Shown here piece after piece: positions 1 to 5,742 of a DNA stretch of 8,482 nucleotides (positions are counted from its first letter, which is position 1; each line of letters starts with the position of its first letter). The stretch is taken from NCBI GenBank assembly GCA_949285775.1, contig CASEAD010000079.1, positions 1-8,482 on the forward strand, written 5' to 3'. The DNA comes from an uncultured bacterium. Lineage in GTDB: Bacteria; Bacillota_I; Bacilli_A; RF39; UBA660. A model generated the notes under the pieces. The model saw only the letters and a list, made by a program, of their open reading frames with translations, did no database searches and was not told where the DNA came from. A program made the translations under genes and the position numbers.

Positions 1-1
1 T

Positions 2-634
2 TATTCAACTTATAACTTTTGGTATAGACTATATAGTATAATTACAAATCCATACGTAAATACTTGTTTCTTTATTTCTACAGGATTAAATATAATCTAC
101 ATTATAAAAGAAACATCGAAAAATTATTATATCTTAAGCAGAACACCTAGCTATAAAAAGACAATTATAAATAACACCAAACTAATATCCATAAGTACTA
201 CATATCTATTCTTAATAACCATAATACTATCAATCGCAGGTGCTTTACTCTTCTCATTTGCAAACATATCCTCAATAAATCATCCCCTATATAACATAAA
301 TATCATCTATTACATTATACTCTACATAATAAGATATATATTATTCTCTAACATAATAAATAATATTATCTTTTTTCTATTAGCACTCACTAACCAATAC
401 ATATCCTTATTAATAGTACTATTAAATAGTTCCATATTCTTGTTTTTAACCAATAAAACAAACATTACCCACTTTTATAACCTACCATTAATCCCTCATT
501 ACTACTTTAACCAAACACCATACCAAACATTCCTATTAGAAATAATATGCTCCCTAGAAGAATTACTAATCCTACTACTAATAGCGTCCATTATACATAA
601 AATAATAACAAAGAAGAAAAGAGATATAATATGA
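2..634 (+). CDS. Membrane protein, ABC-2-type permease-like, 5' partial
   Basis: The frame is open from the left edge to a TGA at 632-634, giving 210 visible residues; the true start lies outside the window. A TTG at 440 could be mistaken for a start, but the frame is open and equally hydrophobic upstream of it, so the gene is not a 64-residue protein. About five hydrophobic segments are visible (residues roughly 21-35, 61-85, 100-127, 132-149, 180-200), followed by a positively charged tail (KKKR). A loop after the first segment holds ILSRTPSYKK, and the next gene has a similar ILLRIPNQNN in the same relative place. ABC-2-type permeases often carry a basic R-x-x-S/N loop of this kind, from my recollection of the family. 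No ATPase is visible; if this is an ABC exporter, it should be encoded upstream. The 3' end overlaps the next gene by ATGA, which suggests translational coupling. The membrane location is clear; transport function is inference. Confidence 0.75.
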   Translation, partial: YSTYNFWYRLYSIITNPYVNTCFFISTGLNIIYIIKETSKNYYILSRTPSYKKTIINNTKLISISTTYLFLITIILSIAGALLFSFANISSINHPLYNINIIYYIILYIIRYILFSNIINNIIFFLLALTNQYISLLIVLLNSSIFLFLTNKTNITHFYNLPLIPHYYFNQTPYQTFLLEIICSLEELLILLLIASIIHKIITKKKRDII

Positions 635-1263
635 AATTACAATACAATATTCTAAAAAATATAATAAAAGAAAATATTTGGTGGATAATAATATTTATAA
701 TACTATCCTCCCTAAACATATTACTATTAATAACCAAACCAATCTTTATATCTATTACCCCAAATGACTTTCTCCCACTTATAGGCTACTCTACAGGAAA
801 TAAAGATTCCATATCAATCTTGTTATTTCTATATCAAATAATACTATATATACAAATTACTCATAACTATTACACCTATGAAGCCAATACCCCAAATAAT
901 ATCTTATTAAGAATACCCAATCAAAATAATTGGCTAATTAACAAAATATCTATAATATATATATTTACAATAATAACTAAATTACTACAAATACTAATTA
1001 TATATCTATTCTTTATCAATTACTTCCCCCTAAAAATAAATTACTTCCTAATACCTATATTATACCTACTAACAATTACTAACATAATCATAACCATAAA
1101 TAACTTCACAAAACACTCTAAACCATTCATATATATCTTAATAACCTTAATAATATATATAACACTCCCCTTCCTAAAACCTATTATTATTCTAATAATA
1201 AATATAATCTTACTAGCATATAATATACTAAAATTTAACCTAAAAAGACTTTATACCAAATAA
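631..1263 (+). CDS. Membrane protein, ABC-2-type permease-like, 210 aa
   Basis: This is an integral membrane protein of 210 residues with about six hydrophobic segments (residues roughly 16-35, 59-77, 105-129, 138-157, 165-180, 182-199). Between segments 2 and 3 it has ILLRIPNQNNWLINK, which matches in position and style the ILSRTPSYKK loop of the preceding gene. The two are probably paired half-permeases of one transporter, perhaps an ABC-2-type exporter or bacteriocin/antibiotic self-protection type. That is inference, because no ATPase is visible. The start is the ATG of an ATGA overlap with the previous stop, with a weak purine-rich stretch (aagaagaaaagag) upstream, consistent with coupled translation. 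Composition is extreme: two glycines and two alanines in the whole protein, and very high Ile, Asn and Leu. The TAA stop lies inside the terminator hairpin shared with gmk. Confidence 0.75.
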   Translation: MKLQYNILKNIIKENIWWIIIFIILSSLNILLLITKPIFISITPNDFLPLIGYSTGNKDSISILLFLYQIILYIQITHNYYTYEANTPNNILLRIPNQNNWLINKISIIYIFTIITKLLQILIIYLFFINYFPLKINYFLIPILYLLTITNIIITINNFTKHSKPFIYILITLIIYITLPFLKPIIILIINIILLAYNILKFNLKRLYTK

Positions 1264-1273
1264 AAGTCTTTTT
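1242..1273. terminator. Bidirectional intrinsic terminator between permease operon and gmk
   Basis: AAAAAGACTTT (1242-1252) pairs perfectly with AAAGTCTTTTT (1263-1273), an 11-bp stem with a 10-nt loop. The A-rich and T-rich stem ends supply U runs in both directions. It contains the stop codon of the plus-strand gene (1261-1263), and its far arm touches the stop codon of gmk (1272-1274), so it can end both converging transcripts. Confidence 0.8.
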
Positions 1274-1949
1274 ATATTTCCCACTCACTATTATCCAAAT
1301 CCTTACCTACTAATAACTCATGAACCTCTTCTTCCATATTATTTAAATAAATATCTTCTATCCTATCAACCCTACATCTTTCTGATAATAAAATAGAATT
1401 AACCTTTAAAACAGCACTATCCAAATCATCATTAATAACAACATAATTATATTTAGTAACCTCATTTATTTCCTTATATGCAATCTTAAACCTAGATAAT
1501 ATCTTATCTACACTATCAGTTGCCCTCTTAATAAGCCTATTCCTAAGTTCACTCATACTAGGAGGTAATATAAATATAAATATTGCATCAGGAACTATTT
1601 CCTTAACCTTTAAAGCTCCTTGTATTTCAATCTCTAAAATAACATCAATCCCCTCATTTAACTTATCTAATATCTTATCCTTAGGAGTACCATAATAATT
1701 ACCATTATATGTAGCATATTCCAAAAACTCATCATTAGATATCCTCTTCTCAAATTCATCCTTACTAACAAAAAAATATGTAACCCCAGGAATATCATTA
1801 CTCCTAATATCCCTACTAGTCATAGAAATAGATACCCAAAAATTCTTATTAATACCCCTTAAAGCAGAAATAATAGTCCCCTTCCCCGCACCACTAGGAC
1901 CACTAATAACAATCAAATTACCCCTCTCTCTTGTTCTAATAATATCCAT
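1272..1949 (-). CDS. gmk: Guanylate kinase
   Basis: It phosphorylates GMP to GDP with ATP, a cytosolic step of purine nucleotide synthesis and salvage. Numbered from the chosen start (225 aa), it has the P-loop GPSGAGKGT at 17-25. The GMP-binding segment is SMTSRDIR at 42-49, where the family usually has S-x-T-T-R-x-x-R. EYATYNGNYYGTP lies at 77-89, with the GMP-contacting Glu and Tyr positions. EIEIQGA at 106-112 stands where DIDxQGA is common. The lid region is PPSMSELRNRLIKRATDS near 129-146. About 20 residues of acidic C-terminal tail go beyond the usual length of roughly 205. An in-frame ATG nine bases upstream (1956-1958) directly abuts the GAGGAG at 1959-1964, so the ATG at 1947-1949, nine bases from that site, is preferred. 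The gene appears monocistronic: serS upstream has its own terminator, and a shared hairpin follows the stop. Confidence 0.96.
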   Translation of the reverse strand: MDIIRTRERGNLIVISGPSGAGKGTIISALRGINKNFWVSISMTSRDIRSNDIPGVTYFFVSKDEFEKRISNDEFLEYATYNGNYYGTPKDKILDKLNEGIDVILEIEIQGALKVKEIVPDAIFIFILPPSMSELRNRLIKRATDSVDKILSRFKIAYKEINEVTKYNYVVINDDLDSAVLKVNSILLSERCRVDRIEDIYLNNMEEEVHELLVGKDLDNSEWEI

Positions 1950-1958
1950 AAATAACAT

Positions 1959-1964
1959 CTCCTC
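1959..1964 (-). promoter_or_regulatory. gmk ribosome binding site deciding the start
   Basis: GAGGAG on the minus strand lies nine bases from the ATG at 1949-1947 and zero bases from the alternative ATG at 1958-1956. Only the downstream ATG has workable spacing. Confidence 0.75.
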
Positions 1965-1987
1965 AATATGTATTATTCAATTTTACC

Positions 1988-1993
1988 ATTATA
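1988..1993 (-). promoter_or_regulatory. Candidate -10 element for gmk
   Basis: A TATAAT on the minus strand lies about 40 bases upstream of the gmk start. No good -35 element sits at 16-18 bases; the nearest plausible one, TTGATA at 2015-2020, is 21 bases away. In such AT-rich DNA this is only a candidate. Confidence 0.35.
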
Positions 1994-2229
1994 AAATCAA
2001 ATAAACAAGCATTTTATCAAACAATGTTATTATTTTACATTTTTTTATCTACCTTAAAATATATATTTCATTATAAGTTACCATCATTAAAGAATCAATA
2101 AACAAAAATCACATACAACCATCAATAAAATTATTTTTTCCATATTTAACATTATAAATAAATACATTTACCAAATTATTTTTACCAATCATAAAGAAAG
2201 CCAAATTAAACTTACTTATAAATAATAAT
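1994..2229. other. Non-coding gap between serS and gmk, no gene seen
   Basis: The whole gap from 1965 to 2267 is about 300 bases. Its ends hold the candidate gmk promoter and the serS terminator; the middle shows no credible reading frame with a ribosome binding site, no tRNA-like fold and no convincing hairpin. By hand count, positions 1971-2230 hold about 37 C against 6 G on the plus strand, so the strand bias exists without coding pressure. Confidence 0.6.
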
Positions 2230-2261
2230 AAGGTATAGACCACATTTAAAATCCATACCTT
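2230..2261 (-). terminator. Intrinsic terminator of serS
   Basis: On the minus strand AAGGTATGGA pairs with TCTATACCTT (10 bp including one G-U), with a 12-nt loop, starting a few bases after the serS stop. It is followed by an AT-rich TTATTATTATTTA run, not a pure U tract, so efficiency is uncertain. Confidence 0.65.
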
Positions 2262-2267
2262 TTAATA

Positions 2268-3554
2268 TTATTTTCTTCTCTCTATCTTAGTCATTCCACC
2301 CATATAAGGTTGTAATGCCTTAGGAACTAAAACTGATCCATCCTCCTGATAATTATTCTCTAATACCGCTATTAATCCGCGAGGACTAGCAACCACAGTA
2401 TTATTTAAAGTATGAACTAAATAATTACCATCTTCACCCTTAGCTCTGATTCCTAACCTTCTAGCCTGAGCATCACCTAAAGTAGAGCAACTACCAACCT
2501 CAAAATATTTCCTTTGTCTAGGACTCCAAGCCTCAACATCACAAGACTTAACCTTCAAGTCAGCCAAATCTCCACTACAACACTCTAAAGTCCTAACAGG
2601 TACATCTAAACTTCTAAAAAACTCAACTGTATAACTCCACATCTTATTATACCACTCCATAGAGTCTTCTGGTTTACAAAGCACAACCATTTCTTGTTTC
2701 TCAAATTGATGAACTCTATACAAACCTCTCTCTTCTAAGCCATGAGCCCCACCTTCTTTTCTAAAACAAGGCGAATAAGAAGTAATAGTAATAGGTAACA
2801 TATCCTCCTTAACAATTTGTCCCTTATACCTACCTATCATAGAATGCTCACTAGTACCAATCAAAAACAAATCTTCCCCCTCTATTTTATACATCATCGC
2901 AGACATCTCTTCAAAGCTCATTACCCCATTAACAACATCTGATCTTATCATAAAAGGAGGAACACAATAAGTAAAACCCTTACTAATCATAAAATCCCTA
3001 GCATAACTAATCATCGCACTATGCATTCTAGCAATATCACCACATAAATAATAAAATCCTTCCCCACTAGTCCTACCAGCACTTTCCTTATCCAAACCAT
3101 CAAACATATTAATAATATCAGCATGATATGGAATCTCATAATCAGGAACAACTGGATCTCCAAATCTCTCTATTTCAACATTCTCACTATCATCATGACC
3201 TATAGGAACACTATCATCTATTATATTAGGAATAATCATCATCTTTTCCCTTAATAAACCTGATAACTCACTTTCCTCTTTTTCAATATGATCAAGTTTC
3301 TTATTAATATCAACTACTTCCTGCTTTTTAGCGACCCCTTCTTCCTTCTTCCCTTCTCTCATTAAACCCCCAATAGAAGCACTAATATCATTTCTACTCT
3401 TTCTAAGATTATCTCCCTCCACTTTAAGTTCCCTTATCTTCTTATCTAATTCTATAACTTCATCAACCAAAGGTAACTTACTATCCTGAAACTTCTTTTT
3501 AATATTATCCTTAACCTTACCAGGATTCTCTCTAACAAATTTAATATCTAACAT
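2268..3554 (-). CDS. serS: Seryl-tRNA synthetase
   Basis: This class II aminoacyl-tRNA synthetase charges tRNA-Ser (and tRNA-Sec where present) with serine in the cytosol. The 428 residues match the usual size of about 425. The N-terminal tRNA-binding arm (about 1-105) starts MLDIKFVRENPG and is charged and coiled-coil-like from about 28 to 105. The catalytic domain has TSE at 234-236, class II motif 2 around CFRKEGGAHGLEERG (263-277) then LYRVHQFEKQEM, ECCSGDLADLKVKSCD at 324-339, SPRQRKYFEVGSCS near 344-357, and motif 3 with the Arg of SPRGLIAVLEN (390-400), ending in PYMGG. The motif 2 loop and the CCSGDLAD segment differ from the common bacterial form (FRSEAGSAGRDTRG; CTGDMGFSA) and, from memory, resemble a variant in some Clostridia and haloarchaea. 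A TTG 18 bases upstream is in frame, but GAGGG at 3562-3566 lies seven bases from the ATG at 3552-3554, and family alignment begins there. It has its own promoter and terminator. Confidence 0.96.
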   Translation of the reverse strand: MLDIKFVRENPGKVKDNIKKKFQDSKLPLVDEVIELDKKIRELKVEGDNLRKSRNDISASIGGLMREGKKEEGVAKKQEVVDINKKLDHIEKEESELSGLLREKMMIIPNIIDDSVPIGHDDSENVEIERFGDPVVPDYEIPYHADIINMFDGLDKESAGRTSGEGFYYLCGDIARMHSAMISYARDFMISKGFTYCVPPFMIRSDVVNGVMSFEEMSAMMYKIEGEDLFLIGTSEHSMIGRYKGQIVKEDMLPITITSYSPCFRKEGGAHGLEERGLYRVHQFEKQEMVVLCKPEDSMEWYNKMWSYTVEFFRSLDVPVRTLECCSGDLADLKVKSCDVEAWSPRQRKYFEVGSCSTLGDAQARRLGIRAKGEDGNYLVHTLNNTVVASPRGLIAVLENNYQEDGSVLVPKALQPYMGGMTKIERRK

Positions 3555-3576
3555 ACATATTCCCTCTTTCAACCTT

Positions 3577-3605
3577 ATTATACATAATAATTAAACAAAA
3601 TACAA
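3577..3605 (-). promoter_or_regulatory. Sigma-A-like promoter for serS
   Basis: On the minus strand TTGTAT (3600-3605) and TATAAT (3577-3582) are separated by 17 bases. The predicted transcript starts near 3570, leaving a leader of about 16 bases. There is therefore no room for a T-box or other leader riboswitch if this is the main promoter. Read-through from the upstream gene is also possible, because no terminator is seen between them. Confidence 0.6.
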
Positions 3606-3609
3606 GACA

Positions 3610-4098
3610 TTACTCAAAAACAATCTTAGCTCTCTTTAACTGCATATATTTCCTTTTCCTCAATCTCCATTCAGTTTTCTCAAATAAAACATCATCAACA
3701 ATCTCCCATATAGATACCCAACCAATAATCATAAAAACTTCTGATATCAAACCAATATTTAAATAACTAAACAAAAAAGATATAATAAGACAAGAAATAC
3801 CAATCAAAGTTAAATAAATATTTCTAACATTATCATGCCTAACCATAAATTCCCTATTATTAATACTATCCTCAAAATCCCTCATCAACATCCTTCTTAA
3901 TTTCTTTTTTTCCTCATCATTAACCTCAAAATTCATATTTACCCTAATAACAATCCTAGAACTATTATCAATCTTCATAGCCTCTTTTATAATATAATTA
4001 TGTAATTCATCACTTATCTTATCATCATCATACTGATTAATATATTCATCCCTATCATCCAAATCTAAATTAATAACAGCGTTCCTCTTCTTTAACAT
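3610..4098 (-). CDS. Two-TM membrane protein of unknown function
   Basis: I do not recognise a named family. The 162-residue protein has a long acidic/basic cytosolic N-terminal part (1-92), including RIVIRVNMNFEVNDEEKKKL at about 48-67, which reads like a beta-strand followed by a charged helix. Two hydrophobic segments follow (about 94-113 and 116-135), the second holding GWVSIWE at 126-132, then a strongly basic tail (WRLRKRKYMQLKRAKIVFE). The short inter-TM loop implies a hairpin with both soluble ends in the cytoplasm. The pattern recalls uncharacterised two-TM proteins of Clostridia and gut Bacillota, from memory only. The ATG at 4098 has AGGA nine bases upstream. It is transcribed divergently from 4218 and sits 55 bases upstream of the serS start with no terminator between them, so partial co-transcription with serS is possible. 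Confidence 0.75.
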   Translation of the reverse strand: MLKKRNAVINLDLDDRDEYINQYDDDKISDELHNYIIKEAMKIDNSSRIVIRVNMNFEVNDEEKKKLRRMLMRDFEDSINNREFMVRHDNVRNIYLTLIGISCLIISFLFSYLNIGLISEVFMIIGWVSIWEIVDDVLFEKTEWRLRKRKYMQLKRAKIVFE

Positions 4099-4111
4099 AT
4101 CACACCATCCT

Positions 4112-4131
4112 ATTATAAATACATTCTACCA
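4112..4131 (-). promoter_or_regulatory. Candidate promoter for the 3610-4098 gene
   Basis: Two -10-like elements lie close together on the minus strand: TATAAT at 4112-4117, and an extended form TGGTAGAAT at 4123-4131. Neither has a good -35 at the usual distance. The extended element gives the more sensible leader length (about 18 bases). Choice between them is uncertain. Confidence 0.4.
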
Positions 4132-4158
4132 TATAAATATCCAAAAATAAATAATATA

Positions 4159-4187
4159 TTGATTTTTACCAAAAATAATATTAAAAT
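4159..4187 (+). promoter_or_regulatory. Sigma-A-like promoter for the 4218 gene
   Basis: TTGATT (4159-4164) and TAAAAT (4182-4187) are separated by exactly 17 bases. The predicted start near 4194 leaves a leader of about 24 bases carrying AAAGGAG at 4201-4207. Confidence 0.6.
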
Positions 4188-4217
4188 AATACTAGAAATA
4201 AAAGGAGAACTTAAAAT

Positions 4218-5123
4218 ATGAAAAATATAATCCAAAATATCCAAAATAAAATAACAAAAATAAAAGAAGAAAATAATAACTATAACAATCTCATATCTAA
4301 CTCACAAACTATCCAAAACCTAACCCCTATACCAAATCTAAATAATGAAATAATAGACTATAAAATACAACAAATAACAACAATATGCCCTGATATAAAT
4401 AAAGATAAAGCAATAATAATAAATAAACTAATACCCCTAGAAGAAACATACCTAACAGTAGAATATACAAAAGAAGTAGTAACAAACAACGAATATTATA
4501 TAATACCAACAAATAAATACATATGGATACTAAATAGCACCCACTATACAATATATAACTATCCTAAAACACCAATATGCAATATAGTAAAAAATGTCCT
4601 AATGGGCAAAATAATAAATCTAAATAACATAATATTAGAAGTAACCGGTAACGATAAATCAATAAATGATTTTATTAATATAATAAACAATAAAGAATAT
4701 AGAAACAATATAATAAAAGAAAAAACCAACTACCTATGTGGAATAACACCAACATTCCAATTAATAAACAAAATAGGATCAGGTATATCTATAGATAAAA
4801 ATAATAACATAGTCTTTCATACCAACAACAATAATTATAAATATAAAAAAGAAGACATTACTAATTATGAACTCCTTTTTGATAATAGCATAGTCTATTC
4901 TAAACAATTAAATTCTACAACTAGAATAACCTCATCTCATAACGAATGTTATACAATGAACATAAGAATAACTACCAAAAATAATAGTTTTATAATTCCA
5001 ATATTAGAGCATAGTTCACTTAATATAAAACATAACAAACAAGACGCAACATTCCAAAACAACTTAAAATTCGCTAATAATATACTAGCAAAACTAAAAG
5101 AATTAACCGAACAACAATACTAA
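4218..5123 (+). CDS. Asn-rich protein of unknown function, possible PH-like C-terminal domain
   Basis: I do not recognise this 301-residue protein with confidence. The first ~35 residues are Asn/Lys/Glu-rich and coiled-coil-like. The middle has VEYTKEVVTNNEYYIIPTN (81-99) and a strand-rich segment. The C-terminal third runs SGISIDKNNNIVFHT, KEDITNYELLFDNSIVYSK, then CYTMNIRITTKNNSFIIPIL: alternating strands ending in a helix (about 282-297). This order recalls bacterial PH-like modules with a D-I-x-x-Y-E-L-L segment found in SHOCT/DUF-type proteins, from memory and at low confidence. No signal peptide or TM segment is evident, so it is probably cytosolic. Asn is about 18% (54 of 301 by hand count), with only five Gly and four Ala, in line with its position on the C-rich strand. 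AAAGGAG at 4201-4207 lies ten bases from the ATG. It is a single-gene unit with its own promoter and terminator. Confidence 0.8.
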   Translation: MKNIIQNIQNKITKIKEENNNYNNLISNSQTIQNLTPIPNLNNEIIDYKIQQITTICPDINKDKAIIINKLIPLEETYLTVEYTKEVVTNNEYYIIPTNKYIWILNSTHYTIYNYPKTPICNIVKNVLMGKIINLNNIILEVTGNDKSINDFINIINNKEYRNNIIKEKTNYLCGITPTFQLINKIGSGISIDKNNNIVFHTNNNNYKYKKEDITNYELLFDNSIVYSKQLNSTTRITSSHNECYTMNIRITTKNNSFIIPILEHSSLNIKHNKQDATFQNNLKFANNILAKLKELTEQQY

Positions 5124-5152
5124 ATAAAGATAACAACTATCTTTATTTTTTT
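5122..5152 (+). terminator. Intrinsic terminator of the 4218 gene
   Basis: AAATAAAGATA (5122-5132) pairs perfectly with TATCTTTATTT (5138-5148), an 11-bp stem with a 5-nt loop, followed by more T's to 5152. It starts at the stop codon. Confidence 0.85.
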
Positions 5153-5155
5153 AGG

Positions 5156-5186
5156 AAAGAAAAACTAGCGCACAAAAACACTAGTT
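5156..5186 (-). terminator. Intrinsic terminator of the cold-shock gene
   Basis: On the minus strand AACTAGTG (5179-5186) pairs with CGCTAGTT (5163-5170), 8 bp with one G-U, around an 8-nt loop, followed by TTTCTTT. The stem includes the TAG stop codon at 5181-5183. It stands next to the oppositely oriented terminator at 5122-5152, so the converging genes use separate hairpins. Confidence 0.75.
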
Positions 5187-5405
5187 ATGACTTATAATCT
5201 TAGAATCAATACTTGAAGTTACATTAATAGCCTGAAGTCCTTTAGGCGTTTCAATAAGATCAAAACTAACTATTTGTCCTTCTGACAAAGTTTTATAACC
5301 GTCTTGTTTGATAGCTGAATAATGTACAAATATATCTTCACCTGAAGAATGATCTATAAAGCCATATCCCTTTTCATTATTAAACCATTTTACTCTACCA
5401 TTCAT
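5181..5405 (-). CDS. Cold-shock domain protein (CspA family)
   Basis: This is a small single-stranded nucleic acid binding protein and RNA chaperone of the CspA/CspB family, cytosolic. At 74 residues it is close to the usual 66-70. It starts MNGRVKWFNNEKGYGFI, with RNP1 KGYGFI at 12-17 and RNP2 DIFVHYS at 24-30, then DGYKTLSEGQIVSFD and GLQAINV, covering the whole five-strand fold. About eight extra residues (SKIISHN end) follow. The frame extends upstream to a GTG that would add five residues, but GAGGTG at 5413-5418 lies seven bases from the ATG at 5403-5405 and the family begins there. The gene is monocistronic, with its own promoter and terminator. The leader predicted from the promoter is only about 35 bases, so it lacks the long cold-box leader known for E. 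coli cspA. Whether it is cold-induced or constitutive cannot be told. Confidence 0.95.
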   Translation of the reverse strand: MNGRVKWFNNEKGYGFIDHSSGEDIFVHYSAIKQDGYKTLSEGQIVSFDLIETPKGLQAINVTSSIDSKIISHN

Positions 5406-5445
5406 TTTTTCACACCTCACATTCTAGTAAATCCCTTACAAAAAT

Positions 5446-5475
5446 ATTATAGACCAGAATTATATAATAATTCAA
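5446..5475 (-). promoter_or_regulatory. Promoter of the cold-shock gene
   Basis: On the minus strand TTGAAT (5470-5475) and TATAAT (5446-5451) are separated by 18 bases. The predicted start near 5439 gives a leader of about 34 bases before the ATG at 5405. Confidence 0.6.
5457..5473. repeat. 17-bp inverted repeat inside the csp promoter
   Basis: GAATTAT (5457-5463) and ATAATTC (5467-5473) are perfect inverted copies around a 3-base centre. The palindrome fills most of the -35/-10 spacer and overlaps the -35. This is where a repressor operator could sit, although AT-rich palindromes also arise by chance. Confidence 0.6.
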
Positions 5476-5486
5476 ACATTTCCAGC

Positions 5487-5506
5487 CGACAATATACGAC
5501 AATATA
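5487..5506. repeat. Tandem direct repeat, 2 x 10 bp
   Basis: CGACAATATA occurs twice head to tail (5487-5496 and 5497-5506), about 12 bases upstream of the csp -35. The spacing is close to one helical turn, so a protein could touch the same face twice. No function is shown. Confidence 0.7.
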
Positions 5507-5684
5507 TAAGCTATCACTACCTTACTACTCCTATGCTCTAATTGACGTAATCTAATGATAACACTCTAAAGAGTAATTATTTGAAAATCATACTCCCCTA
5601 AAAATATACAAAACTTAAAAGCTAAAAAGATAACCATTTGTTTATTAAATTCAATTTTGCTCGATATATTACCAAAAAACTCGT
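5507..5684. other. Non-coding stretch between csp promoter and parB terminator
   Basis: This is the middle of the 337-base csp-parB gap. I see no supported gene, RNA or riboswitch. The only structure is a short palindrome, ACTCTAAAGAGT (5563-5574), with 5-bp arms and a 2-base centre and no U tract. Confidence 0.5.
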
Positions 5685-5725
5685 AAAAAAATCTCATAAA
5701 GAAAATCCACATATTCCCTATAAGA
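5685..5725 (-). terminator. Intrinsic terminator of the parAB operon
   Basis: On the minus strand TCTTATAGGGAA (5714-5725) pairs with TTCTTTATGAGA (5692-5703), 12 bp including three G-U pairs, around a 10-nt loop, followed directly by seven T's (5685-5691). It lies 17 bases after the parB stop. The G-U pairs hide it from a DNA-palindrome search, and they mean it works only in the parB direction. Confidence 0.8.
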
Positions 5726-5742
5726 TTAAAAAATAAACAATA

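Noticed and set aside
440..634. Possible separate 64-residue protein starting at TTG 440
   Set aside because: The same frame is open without a stop to the left edge and stays membrane-like, so this is the tail of a longer gene.
1947..1958. Upstream ATG for gmk at 1956-1958
   Set aside because: It abuts GAGGAG with zero spacing; the ATG at 1947-1949 is nine bases away and fits better.
3555..3609. T-box leader for serS
   Set aside because: The gap to the upstream gene is only 55 bases and has a promoter within it; there is no room for a T-box.
4327..4551. 74-residue minus-strand reading frame rich in Leu and Tyr
   Set aside because: It is antisense to the well-supported gene at 4218-5123, and its Leu/Tyr repeats mirror that gene's ATA- and AAT-rich codons.
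5349..5555. 68-residue plus-strand reading frame
   Set aside because: It is partly antisense to the cold-shock gene and its promoter, and the protein shows no recognisable features.
5563..5574. ACTCTAAAGAGT as a terminator
   Set aside because: It has 5-bp arms with a 2-base centre and no following U tract; the real parB terminator is at 5685-5725.
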